Assembly (NCBI GenBank): GCA_050260215.1
Contig: JBLNBU010000275.1
Span: 1 to 13,370, forward strand
DNA: 13,370 nucleotides
Direction of reading: 5' to 3'
Source: JBLNBU01 sp050260215
GTDB taxonomy: Bacteria > Pseudomonadota > Alphaproteobacteria > Rhodospirillales > Magnetospirillaceae
Shown here: one piece after another, positions 1 to 7,128 of the stretch
Position numbering within the stretch: position 1 is the stretch's first letter
How the letters are laid out: every line of letters starts with the position of its first letter
The notes under the pieces: generated by a model
What the model saw: the letters and a program-made list of their open reading frames with translations, nothing else
Told to the model about the DNA's origin: nothing
Database searches by the model: none
Made by a program: the position numbers and the translations under genes

Positions 1-473
1 AACGGCTCCCCGGGCTGTTGGAGGCGTCCCGCTGCAGCCGCAGACAGCCAGAGCTGAAGGCGTCCGACCTGCCAGGCAAGACGCTCGGCAGCATCCGGCG
101 GCTCGCGCACCCGTCCGCCAAGGGCCGCAAGAGGGTGGGTGAGGCATGGATGGCCCGGGCGCCACGGAAGGGGGCCGAGTTCCGGGCCATGGCCCTCGGT
201 GTTGTAGGCCTGGTGGGGGAATGTCGCCGTGATCCCGTCGCGCTTGGCCGGGAAGATGACCAGGTCGCCAAGCGGATAGTCTGGCTTGGCGACCGCATGC
301 CAATCCGTCTCCTGCGGTACGAAGACCGTTGGCGTTCCTTCAAGCGTGATGCGGAGCCGGCAGGCGAAGGCGTCACCGAACCGCCGCCATTCCTCGATGA
401 CACTCACCTTGTCCGCACCGGCAAGGGCCTCGAGGGCAACGGCCAGGGGGGCGGGGACAGTCAGCTTGCTCAC
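1..473 (-). CDS. cap2: Cap2-type E2/E1 enzyme of type II CBASS, N-terminal part (runs off left edge)
   Basis: Only the first 157 codons lie in the window. They form a ubiquitin-conjugating (E2-like) domain of the Prok-E2 class that heads Cap2 proteins: a tryptophan-containing strand (VPQETDWHA, residues 52-60), a YPxGD turn (66-70), the TFPHQ-YN signature (84-91) and WRPGHPCL (104-111). Cys110, codon at 144-146, aligns with the E2 active-site cysteine, placed near residue 109 in the characterised Enterobacter Cap2. A RLAWQVGRLQLWL helix then leads to the PGEP linker at the edge. In the family, the missing part carries the ThiF-like E1 adenylation domain, and the enzyme joins the C-terminus of the CD-NTase to cellular targets to prime signalling. 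The GTG start overlaps the CD-NTase stop (GTGA, 470-473), implying translational coupling. Family assignment is fairly sure; presence of the E1 half and of Cap3 is inferred. Confidence 0.83.
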   Translation of the reverse strand, partial: MSKLTVPAPLAVALEALAGADKVSVIEEWRRFGDAFACRLRITLEGTPTVFVPQETDWHAVAKPDYPLGDLVIFPAKRDGITATFPHQAYNTEGHGPELGPLPWRPGHPCLTHPLAALGGRVREPPDAAERLAWQVGRLQLWLSAAAAGRLQQPGEP

Positions 474-1651
474 GCAAACCGTCCGTCCGACACCTCCGTC
501 TGTCGGGTGCGCTCGGAGAACCCGCCGGGCGGCATCGCGGCCGCCGGGAGGGCCGGAAGCGGGAAGCTGGCGCCGAGCAAGCTGTGCCACAGCCCGGCGG
601 CATCGGCGTCATTGTTGCAGTCCGAGGCACGGCAGGCGGTCTCGCGGGCCTCATCGATGCGCCGATGAAACAGCTGGAAATCGTCTCCATCCAGCCGGGC
701 CAGCACGTTGACGTCGGCGCAGCCGTGATCGGGCAGGAAGGGGACGGTTCCTGCGTTGGCAAAGCGGCGATACTTGGTGGCCATTTGATCCAGCGTATCG
801 CGAAGGCCGTCACCGAAGGTGGTGACGTCGTTCGGGCAGCAATCGCCGACCATGTGTTCCAGCGGATAGCCCTTGGGGTACTTGGACAGGCCAGAGACCT
901 CCCGCTTCCAGCATTTCACCGCCTTGACGATGTTGACGAAGTGGCCGTTGGTTTCGGCGTTCTTCGCCCGCGTCCATTCGATCTGGGCCATGGGGTGAGT
1001 GTCCTGCCACTCCCTGGCTTCGCGGTCCGGGATGCGCAGTGGCTGCTTGCGCCACTCCTCGGAACTGTCCATGGCCACCTTTGCAAGCTGCTGCCTGGTG
1101 CCGGCACGCAGATGGGCGGGAACGGTCCTGACCTTGGCATCGAACCAGTCCTCGACCGTGTCGTCGTCGCCGGTCAACCGCCGGACCCAATTGTCAGGCG
1201 TCGTCGCCAGCTTATTGAAGGCAGCGAACGCATGATCCCGTGTGGCCAGCGATTTGGCCAAGGGTTCGGGGGGACGCGCCGTGATGACCAGGTCGAGGTC
1301 GACGTCGTGGAGGGAAATGCCGATCGAACGCCCCTGGAGCTTCCACTGGCCCTGGTAGTGCCGGTCGACGAAGGGCTTGAACAGGTCGAAGGCGTAGCCT
1401 GTCCCCAGGCGCTCGTCGATGGTCGTGACCACCACCAGGTCGACGTCCATCTTCTCTTCGTTGGTCGGGCGAAGGATGGTCGAGCGTCGATAGCTGCCCT
1501 GCAGGAAGGTGTGCAGGATCATTGCCGCCAGGGGCTTGTCGGCCAGCAAGTTCTCGCGAAGTTCGGTATGGCGCTTGCGGCCTTTTTCCATGTCGGCCGC
1601 AGTGGGCCGGATGGAACTCAGGAAACTTTCGAAACTGGTGGCGAGCGACAT
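470..1651 (-). CDS. CBASS CD-NTase (cyclic oligonucleotide synthase)
   Basis: This 393-residue protein is a cGAS/DncV-like nucleotidyltransferase. The signature is FLQGSYRRST (49-58) followed by MDVDLVVV (68-75), giving the GS motif and the first two metal-binding aspartates D69 and D71; the third is D118 or D120 in HDVDLDLVI. A helical region with an NGHFVNIVKAVKCWK stretch follows, and the C-terminal LWHSLLGASFP segment is usual for the family. The enzyme should make a cyclic di- or trinucleotide on phage infection; the motif style resembles clade D, but the product cannot be read from sequence. I chose the ATG at 1651 because AGGGAG sits 7 bases before it; an upstream in-frame ATG at 1714 adds 21 residues that look non-coding. 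The protein ends in Gly-Arg-Phe-Ala, and a terminal Gly or Ala is what Cap2 conjugates. Cap2 follows with a 4-base overlap. Confidence 0.92.
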   Translation of the reverse strand: MSLATSFESFLSSIRPTAADMEKGRKRHTELRENLLADKPLAAMILHTFLQGSYRRSTILRPTNEEKMDVDLVVVTTIDERLGTGYAFDLFKPFVDRHYQGQWKLQGRSIGISLHDVDLDLVITARPPEPLAKSLATRDHAFAAFNKLATTPDNWVRRLTGDDDTVEDWFDAKVRTVPAHLRAGTRQQLAKVAMDSSEEWRKQPLRIPDREAREWQDTHPMAQIEWTRAKNAETNGHFVNIVKAVKCWKREVSGLSKYPKGYPLEHMVGDCCPNDVTTFGDGLRDTLDQMATKYRRFANAGTVPFLPDHGCADVNVLARLDGDDFQLFHRRIDEARETACRASDCNNDADAAGLWHSLLGASFPLPALPAAAMPPGGFSERTRQTEVSDGRFA

Positions 1652-1742
1652 GGCGACACTCCCTGGGATGGTGTCATGTGGCCGACGGTCCCAAGGAGAC
1701 AGGGTCGCACACATTTTTTCCCGTAATGAGCTGATGGGCTAT

Positions 1743-1771
1743 TTTGTATCGCCGATTGAGATGGCGGTCAA
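1743..1771 (-). promoter_or_regulatory. candidate sigma-70-type promoter for CD-NTase and cap2
   Basis: Read on the minus strand, TTGACC (1771-1766) is separated by exactly 17 bases from TACAAA (1748-1743), matching 5 of 6 and 4 of 6 consensus bases. The -35 box overlaps the stop codon of the upstream nuclease gene. Transcription would begin near 1736, leaving a leader of about 85 bases before the CD-NTase ATG at 1651. This would let the CBASS core be expressed independently of the SIR2-nuclease pair upstream. The 116-base spacer (1652-1767) is more AT-rich than its surroundings. No terminator hairpin is visible in it, so read-through from the upstream pair is possible too. Confidence 0.45.
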
Positions 1772-2238
1772 GATATTGTGTCTGTCGGCGCGGGTTTGCC
1801 CAGATTTTCCCAGCCGTCGATGATCTCGATGCCGTTCTCGGCCAGCAGGGCCTTCAGACGCACCGAGCCTCCCTTGTACAGTATCCACAGGACCCGCCTG
1901 ACCAAGCCCTCGCGCAGCAGCCAGGCGTCCTTGGCGATCTGCGCGCGAATGCGGCGCCCCGCGGTCACTCGGGTCATCTTTGATTCGACGGCCTCTCCTG
2001 TTTCCGCCATGAAATTGTCGACGCGCCGGAGGCCGAAGGGGGTCTGGAAGGTGCGCCGGTCGATCTCGACCCTGTCGCGGATGTCCAGCGGGAAGGCCAA
2101 CCCGGCGATGACCTCGCCGATGCGGCCTCGGGTCCGCACCTTGATCAAGCGGGCGCGGAGTTCGAAGTCCTTCCGCAGGCGTTCCATCTCGTCGACGGTT
2201 GCCGGCAGTTCCGGCGGCGGTGTCCAGGGTGGCTTCAC
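1768..2238 (-). CDS. small PD-(D/E)XK-type nuclease (restriction-endonuclease-fold) partner of SIR2 protein
   Basis: A 156-residue protein with the residue pattern of a restriction-endonuclease fold: Glu42 in an early helix (GRIGEVIAG), Asp74 in RRVDNF, the E-x-K pair Glu85/Lys87 in AVESKMTR, and QIAKDAWLL (Gln100) in the following helix. This order, including the Q-I-A-K-D helix, is that of Tox-REase-like domains found in polymorphic toxins and mobile conflict systems. It would be expected to cut DNA, or possibly RNA. No DNA-binding or sensing domain is visible, so it probably depends on a partner. Its GTG start overlaps the TGA of the SIR2 gene (GTGA, 2235-2238), so the two are very likely translated together and may form a complex. 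Nuclease activity is inferred from the motif alone; the protein family is not one I can name. Confidence 0.68.
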   Translation of the reverse strand: MKPPWTPPPELPATVDEMERLRKDFELRARLIKVRTRGRIGEVIAGLAFPLDIRDRVEIDRRTFQTPFGLRRVDNFMAETGEAVESKMTRVTAGRRIRAQIAKDAWLLREGLVRRVLWILYKGGSVRLKALLAENGIEIIDGWENLGKPAPTDTIS

Positions 2239-3971
2239 CGCCAGCCCAGCTTTTCAATGCGGGCTGCCAATTCTTTGCACTTATCGCGTACATCGGCGAC
2301 TGTTCCCGTAATGAACCCTTGCTTCAACGGGGCCCAATCGTCTCCCGCCCTTGAGGCCTCTTCGACGATTTCGCGGGTCATGTCGTAGTCGCGGCGCCAA
2401 GCGAAGCAGCCATAGAAAGGATAGGAGCCCGTCATCATACGCCAAAGCACAAACATGAATTCGAAGCGGTCGAAGGCTTGCTGAAAGCGCCCGTGATAGG
2501 CTTGGCTTGTTTGGAAGAGAGATTGCAGGTAGGCAAAGATGTGGTCACTGCCCAGGGTGAGCGCGCCACGCGCCACGTCAGGAAAAGAACCAAAATGTTT
2601 GCCGAGTTCATGCGCCGCATCCAGCCGCCTTCCGATCGGATGCTTGCGCTCCTCATCTTGGCGACGAATGGGATCAGCAAGAAGTGCCTTTATCCAATCA
2701 TAGCGACCGGCTTCCACGGCACCGATCCCGCCAGCGTAGAGAAGCAGCAGGACGGGGTAGCGTTGAAGGTCGTTCCAAATGGTGTAGCCGCTCTGGCTGA
2801 CCGCCAGCCCGTCCAGTCGCTCGATCACCTTGGTCCAAAGGGTACGGTGCCTGTCGTCGCCCCACTGGGCGAAGGTCGCCGCCAGTGCGCACAGGGTCTC
2901 CGTCGCGGCCTCGTACCGCTTCAGGCGCTTCAAGAACTCCTCGGCGGTCGGCTGAACGCCCTGGATGGGGAAATGCTTCGGGCCGCATGCCGTGCAGACC
3001 CGCTCCACCTCCGCCATCACCAGATCATGGAGGCGAATCCGGTTCCTTTCCGGGTCCGCCAGCCAGCGCTTGGCCGTGGCGACGGCGACGGCCGGCGTGA
3101 GCGGATGGCGCCGTTCGGCGATCTCGGCCAGGGATGCCAGGTGGTCTTCCAATCCGACGAACAGGCCGTCTGCATCCAGCCCCTCGACCACTTCGATGGC
3201 TCTCAGGGTCGCCAGGGCGCGGGCCTTGGGTCCCAGGGCGCCGCGGTCTCCCCACAGGCAGCTGAAGCGCCGGGTCGGGCAGCGCTCCATGGCCGATCGC
3301 AATGCGACATCCCATTCGCCTGACCACCCCGAAATGATCAGACCGAACTCGTCGAAAATGCGGTCCAGCAACTGATCCGTTTCGGGGGCATAGGCGGCCA
3401 GCTCCCCCTCGGTATTGCGGATGCGGGGATCAAGGTAGTCACCGTGCAGCTTGATGACCACGCACTGCCAATGCGCCATTGGCGGCGCCCCCTTGATGCC
3501 GTCGGGAGAGGAAATCACCACCGGCTCGATGCCCTCCTCGCGCAGCGCCGTCTCCATCAGGCGGTCGAAGTTGGTGGTCAGGATGACCCGGATGTGGCCG
3601 GCCTTGACCAATCTGGCGATGGCGCGGTGGGCGGCCGTCGGCTGCTTCCGGCCCTGTTCGCGCTCCTCGTCCGTCGGCTCGAAGTAGGAATGCAGCAGGC
3701 CGCGCCGCTCGTCGGCCGTCCGAACCAATGCATCCAGCAGGTCCGAATAGTCCGGCTGCTTGCCGAATTTGCGCGCGTACCAGCCGGCAACGTCGTCTTG
3801 CGGGCCGTCCCCCTGCATCTCTGCCAGCTTCGCCGCAAGATCCAGCACCACGCCCCAGCCTGTGGGGATGCCGGCCGCGCCCGAGGCGCCGGAACCCAGC
3901 AGCACCGCCATGGTGCCGCGATTGGCATGCATGGCGAACGCAAGCGACAACAGCGGATCGATTTCAGGCAT
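2235..3971 (-). CDS. SIR2-domain protein (predicted NADase) with long unassigned C-terminal region
   Basis: A 578-residue protein. The N-terminal ~290 residues are a SIR2 domain: LLGSGASGAAGIP (24-36, NAD-binding loop), LTTNFDRLME (131-140, catalytic Asn134), VIKLHGDY (172-179, catalytic His176) and ISGWSGEWD (213-221). Defence-associated SIR2 proteins cleave NAD+ and starve infected cells, and this arrangement fits that class rather than deacetylases. Residues ~290-578 are mostly helical and rich in Trp, Phe and Tyr, with no SAVED, STAND or HerA motif I can recognise; they may be the sensor. The ATG at 3971 is preferred because AAAGGG lies 8 bases upstream; an in-frame start at 4007 would add 12 residues and overlap the intergenic region. 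The nuclease gene follows with a GTGA overlap, then the CD-NTase. It lies back to back with the SAVED gene across 93 bases. Confidence 0.87.
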   Translation of the reverse strand: MPEIDPLLSLAFAMHANRGTMAVLLGSGASGAAGIPTGWGVVLDLAAKLAEMQGDGPQDDVAGWYARKFGKQPDYSDLLDALVRTADERRGLLHSYFEPTDEEREQGRKQPTAAHRAIARLVKAGHIRVILTTNFDRLMETALREEGIEPVVISSPDGIKGAPPMAHWQCVVIKLHGDYLDPRIRNTEGELAAYAPETDQLLDRIFDEFGLIISGWSGEWDVALRSAMERCPTRRFSCLWGDRGALGPKARALATLRAIEVVEGLDADGLFVGLEDHLASLAEIAERRHPLTPAVAVATAKRWLADPERNRIRLHDLVMAEVERVCTACGPKHFPIQGVQPTAEEFLKRLKRYEAATETLCALAATFAQWGDDRHRTLWTKVIERLDGLAVSQSGYTIWNDLQRYPVLLLLYAGGIGAVEAGRYDWIKALLADPIRRQDEERKHPIGRRLDAAHELGKHFGSFPDVARGALTLGSDHIFAYLQSLFQTSQAYHGRFQQAFDRFEFMFVLWRMMTGSYPFYGCFAWRRDYDMTREIVEEASRAGDDWAPLKQGFITGTVADVRDKCKELAARIEKLGWR

Positions 3972-4064
3972 CGACACTGCCCTTTGGTGGGATGGGGTGC
4001 GCGTCAAGATTGCACAGCGACCAGATCAAAGGCAATCTATTGGTGGGGGGCGAAGGGGGTGGCT
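3972..4064. promoter_or_regulatory. divergent intergenic region between SIR2 and SAVED genes
   Basis: The 93 bases separate two divergent start codons and must hold at least the rightward promoter. No strong -35/-10 pair stands out on either strand; TTGCAC near 4010 on the plus strand and TTGCCT within 4030-4035 on the minus strand are weak -35 candidates. The region holds ATCAAAGGCAATC (4025-4037), which occurs again in the other divergent intergenic region at 10422-10434. AAGGGGG just before the SAVED ATG and AAAGGG before the SIR2 ATG serve as ribosome-binding sites. Opposing genes this close could share one operator. Confidence 0.4.
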
Positions 4065-5066
4065 ATGCCGTGTGACCTGACCAGGATTGCCGGACCGCTA
4101 GATCTGCTGCCTTGCGTGGGCGCGTTCGTGACCGCGCACCCGAAAACTTCGGTGTGGATTGTTGCCGGGGTGTTCGTCGGAGTGCTTGCATTGGCCTGGG
4201 CCGGCCGCGGCTTGGCCATCAAATTTTTTGGTGACCGCGCCTATGCGGAGAAAAAGCGGACGCTGCAGGCTGAACGCGACCATCAAGCCGAGAACAAGCC
4301 GCCCGAACCCGTTCCGGTAGAGCCCATCAATGTTTGGGTCCGGGCATTTCCTCCCAGGTCGTCGGATGAGGAGTGGGCTGATCATTCGGTCTCGCTGCTC
4401 GACTACTTCGACGGCCGCTTCATCAGGGATGGGGCTTGGTGGTCAGCCAAAGTCTTCCCCGCGCTGGACGAAGCCTTCCGACAAATTGCCGCCCGAGGTC
4501 GGCCTGTCCATCTCCGGCTCGACGCTCACGCCAGTATTGCCTTTGCCTGCGGACGCCTGCTCGACTTGAAATCCGGCCTGGCGGTCGAGGTCGAGCAGCG
4601 CATGGACGGTCGGGTCGAAACGTGGCAGCCCACCGTGGGGCGGGACGCGCGTGCGTTGCCCGCTCTCACGGCCGTACCTAAAGTCGTCAACGAAGCGGCC
4701 GGGGCGAGGGACGTTGCGGTCGCGTTATCCGTAACCCGCTCGATCGGCGGTCATGTGGAAACCTATGTGGAGGGGGAACTGCCCGAGGTCGGACGCGTCC
4801 TGTTCCTGACCCCGGAAGGAGGGGCCGGCCAGGGGATGGTCATGGATGGCGACCATGCGGCGCGCCTGGCCGATGCCATCGCCAACGAGATAAACGATCT
4901 GAGAGGAACCGGGGCCGGCCGCATCCATTTGTTCGCCGCTTGCCCGAATGCGCTGATGGTGGCGCTCGGCAGGCGCAGCCAAACCTTCGGGGCGTTGCGT
5001 CTCTACGAGTTCGACTTCCAGCAGCAGCGGGACGGCAGCTATACGCCGTCGTTGGACTTTGAATAG
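4065..5066 (+). CDS. membrane-anchored SAVED-domain protein, likely CBASS effector (TM-SAVED, Cap14-like)
   Basis: A 333-residue protein. One strong transmembrane helix (about 29-52) is preceded by a weaker hydrophobic stretch (8-24) and followed by a charged, coiled-coil-like segment (58-80). The rest (about 88-333) is a SAVED domain: HLRLDAHASIAFACGRLL (149-166), VAVALSVTRSIGGHVETYV (217-235), then RIHLFAACPNALMVALGRR (286-304) and LRLYEFDF (311-318), the most typical signature. SAVED domains bind cyclic di- and trinucleotides made by CD-NTases. The membrane segment suggests that ligand-driven oligomerisation disrupts the inner membrane, as proposed for 2TM-SAVED (Cap14). Here only one membrane helix is clear. 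The ATG at 4065 has AAGGGGG 6 bases upstream; the reading frame stays open far upstream but only as the shadow of the SIR2 gene. The CD-NTase lies 2.4 kb away on the other strand, so the pairing is inferred. Confidence 0.85.
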   Translation: MPCDLTRIAGPLDLLPCVGAFVTAHPKTSVWIVAGVFVGVLALAWAGRGLAIKFFGDRAYAEKKRTLQAERDHQAENKPPEPVPVEPINVWVRAFPPRSSDEEWADHSVSLLDYFDGRFIRDGAWWSAKVFPALDEAFRQIAARGRPVHLRLDAHASIAFACGRLLDLKSGLAVEVEQRMDGRVETWQPTVGRDARALPALTAVPKVVNEAAGARDVAVALSVTRSIGGHVETYVEGELPEVGRVLFLTPEGGAGQGMVMDGDHAARLADAIANEINDLRGTGAGRIHLFAACPNALMVALGRRSQTFGALRLYEFDFQQQRDGSYTPSLDFE

Positions 5067-5067
5067 G

Positions 5068-5077
5068 CCGACGTCGG
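5068..5077. repeat. perfect 10-bp palindrome CCGACGTCGG
   Basis: CCGACGTCGG begins one base after the SAVED stop codon in the 115-base gap before the DUF349 gene. It is perfectly self-complementary but has no loop and no U-tract, so it does not look like a terminator. The remainder of the gap is GC-rich (a GCCGCGCCGCGGCGGC stretch around 5087-5102) with no convincing promoter, so co-transcription of the SAVED and DUF349 genes is plausible. A protein-binding site is possible but unsupported. Confidence 0.3.
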
Positions 5078-5181
5078 TTACCGCAAGCCGCGCCGCGGCG
5101 GCGTCGCCACCAATCTTGCGGGCACGGGGAGAGGTCTCCGGCAACCGGGATTGGAGATGTGGTGGAACGTGGTGGTGACCC

Positions 5182-7113
5182 ATGAATTGGCACAAGCGGG
5201 GCGATGTTCTCGAGGCCCATTGCCGCAACTGGATCCAGGAAACCTGGGCTGGAAGCCGCATCATCGAGACTAAGATCGATTCGGTGCACGGCATCGACTT
5301 TGCCGCCGAAGATGCGCGCGGTGACGTGCGCATCGTCGAAGTGAAGTCCGGGTCAGGGTCGCTCAGCGACGGCCAATTCACCATCGAGTGGATACGCCAA
5401 CGCATCGGTTCCGATCTCTACAGCGCCATTTGCCGGTGCGTCGCCCGTCGGCGCTATCTCATTCGCGTGCTGGTCCGAGTCCAGGAACGGGCGGACGGGA
5501 GCATCAGGTTCAGCACCGGCACGCCGACCGGTCAGTTGACCTGGGAGCAGCTTTTCCCAGGACGGCAGCCACCTTCCCTCGGGATCGACGGCGCCAGCGC
5601 GACCTCGGACGGTCACACCATCCGCGTCCGCCACAGAATGAGCGGCTTCGGCATCGAGCAGATCCATCTCTATGACTTGCCGGCAAGGGAACTGTCGCTC
5701 GGCCTTCGCCAAGTCATCCTGGAACAAGGTACCTTTCCATTTATCGTTCCCCACGCCCATACCGTGGTCGAGGGCGGAACCACCACCTATCGGCGCGGCC
5801 TCGACGAATGGGATGCATATTTTTCCCAATCGGACGCTGTCTATGAGGGCCCGGCGGTCAAGGGCCGGTGCGGGTCCTGCGGGATCGAATATTTCCATTT
5901 CGAGAATGAAGAATTCTGTGCCGACTGTTTTGAATGGCGGCGGGACAACGCGCAATCCCAGAAGCGCGACATCATTCGCCAGGCCGAGACCTTGGCCGAA
6001 TCCAGCGATTGGAAGGTCGCCGGCGAGCAGATGAAAGGCCTCATGGAGCGCTGGAAGGCGAGCGGTTCCGCCGGGCGCGAAAAGGAGGAAGAATTGTGGA
6101 GCCGCTTCCAGGGGGCGCAGCAGCACTTTCATGATCGGCGAAAACGCCATTTCGATGAGCGGGACCGCCAGCGCGAGGCCAACCGGGTTGCCAAACAACA
6201 CCTGGTGGACGACGCCAGGCGTCTCGCCACGTCCGAGGACTGGCGGGCTGCTGCGGAGAGCCACCGGGCCCTCATGGCGCAGTGGAAAGCCACCGGTCCG
6301 GCAGGGCGTGATCATGACGATGCCCTGTGGCAGGCGTTCCAGTCCGCCCGCCAGACATTCTTCGACCGCCAGAAGGCACACTTCGACGAGCAGGGGCGTC
6401 AGCGCGAGGTCAATCGCCGAGTTAAGCAGCAACTGGTGGAAGACGCCAAACGCCTCGCTTATTCCGAGGATTGGAAGGATGCCGCCGATAAGCAACGGGC
6501 GTTGATGGCGCAGTGGAAAGCCACCGGTCCGGCAGGGCGCGATCATGACGATGCCCTGTGGCAGGCGTTCCAGTCCGCCCGCCAGACCTTCTTCGACCGC
6601 CAAAAGGCCCATTTCGACCGGCAGGAACGTCAGCGCGAAGACAATCGTCAAGCCAAGCAGCGGCTGGTGAATGAGGCCCGAGGCCTTACCCATTCGAGCG
6701 ATTGGAAGGGGACCGCGGAAAGACAGCGCGACCTGATGGTACAATGGAAGGCCATCGGTACGGCCGGGCGGGATCATGACGACGAATTGTGGCAGGCGTT
6801 CCAGTCCGCCCGTCAGACATTCTTCGACCGCCAGAAAGACCATTTCGAGAGCATGGCGCGGGAGAGGGAGCGCAATGCGGCGCAAAAGCGCAATTTGGTC
6901 TCCATCGCTTCGGATCTTTCCTATTCGTCCGACTGGAAGGCCACCAGTGACCGAATGCGGGAACTGATGGCGCGCTGGAAAGAGATCGGCCCGGCGGGGC
7001 GGGAGGTCGATGATGCACTTTGGGCGGACTTCAACCGGGCGAGGCAGAGATTCTTCGAACGGCAAACGGAATACTTCGAAGAACGGAACAGGTTGCGGGG
7101 ACAGCGGCGGTAA
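5182..7113 (+). CDS. PD-(D/E)XK-like domain, zinc ribbon and five tandem DUF349 repeats
   Basis: A 643-residue multidomain protein. The N-terminus looks like a restriction-endonuclease fold: Glu11 in a first helix, Asp39 in HGIDFAAED, then Glu53/Lys55 in IVEVKSGSG. A mixed region (about 60-228) follows. A zinc ribbon is formed by Cys230/Cys233 (CGSC) and Cys246/Cys249 (CADC). Residues 261-643 are five head-to-tail copies of a helical ~77-residue unit starting at 261, 338, 415, 492 and 569, each with S-x-DW, a WKxxGxAGR core and LWxxFxxAxxxFFxRQ. This matches DUF349 (Pfam PF03993), whose biochemical role is not known to me. The charged, regular repeats look like a rod or coiled-coil binding surface. 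It is the middle gene of a plus-strand set between SAVED and a HExxH protein. The ATG at 5182 follows GGTGGTGA, a weak Shine-Dalgarno match; no better start was found. Nuclease activity is inferred from motif only. Confidence 0.83.
   Translation: MNWHKRGDVLEAHCRNWIQETWAGSRIIETKIDSVHGIDFAAEDARGDVRIVEVKSGSGSLSDGQFTIEWIRQRIGSDLYSAICRCVARRRYLIRVLVRVQERADGSIRFSTGTPTGQLTWEQLFPGRQPPSLGIDGASATSDGHTIRVRHRMSGFGIEQIHLYDLPARELSLGLRQVILEQGTFPFIVPHAHTVVEGGTTTYRRGLDEWDAYFSQSDAVYEGPAVKGRCGSCGIEYFHFENEEFCADCFEWRRDNAQSQKRDIIRQAETLAESSDWKVAGEQMKGLMERWKASGSAGREKEEELWSRFQGAQQHFHDRRKRHFDERDRQREANRVAKQHLVDDARRLATSEDWRAAAESHRALMAQWKATGPAGRDHDDALWQAFQSARQTFFDRQKAHFDEQGRQREVNRRVKQQLVEDAKRLAYSEDWKDAADKQRALMAQWKATGPAGRDHDDALWQAFQSARQTFFDRQKAHFDRQERQREDNRQAKQRLVNEARGLTHSSDWKGTAERQRDLMVQWKAIGTAGRDHDDELWQAFQSARQTFFDRQKDHFESMARERERNAAQKRNLVSIASDLSYSSDWKATSDRMRELMARWKEIGPAGREVDDALWADFNRARQRFFERQTEYFEERNRLRGQRR
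5962..7110 (+). repeat. five tandem 231-bp in-frame repeats encoding DUF349 units
   Basis: Units begin at 5962, 6193, 6424, 6655 and 6886, with exactly 231 bases between equivalent tryptophan codons (6010, 6241, 6472, 6703, 6934). Units 2 and 3 are nearly identical over a core of more than 80 bases starting at 6274 and 6505 (silent C/T and single-base differences only). Unit 4 is also close there, while units 1 and 5 are clearly diverged. The pattern points to recent duplication or gene conversion of the inner units, and to possible copy-number change by recombination. Confidence 0.9.
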
Positions 7114-7128
7114 TGGCAGGCCATTCCC

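Noticed and set aside
584..1726. 380-codon plus-strand frame opposite the CD-NTase
   Set aside because: The minus strand holds the GSY/DVD nucleotidyltransferase with a good ribosome-binding site; the opposite frame has no recognisable content.
3444..4064. Upstream extension of the SAVED protein by 207 codons in the same frame
   Set aside because: This part is antisense to the SIR2 N-terminal domain and reads as shadow; the ATG at 4065 has a strong ribosome-binding site and precedes the membrane helix.
5068..5110. Possible terminator after the SAVED gene (palindrome and GCCGCGCCGCGGCGGC stretch)
   Set aside because: Neither element has a stem-loop with a following U-tract; GC-rich self-complementarity is common by chance at this composition.
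5962..7110. Regular 231-bp spacing considered as a CRISPR-like or other non-coding array
   Set aside because: The repeats are in frame, keep codon structure and match a known protein repeat; there are no short repeats with unique spacers.
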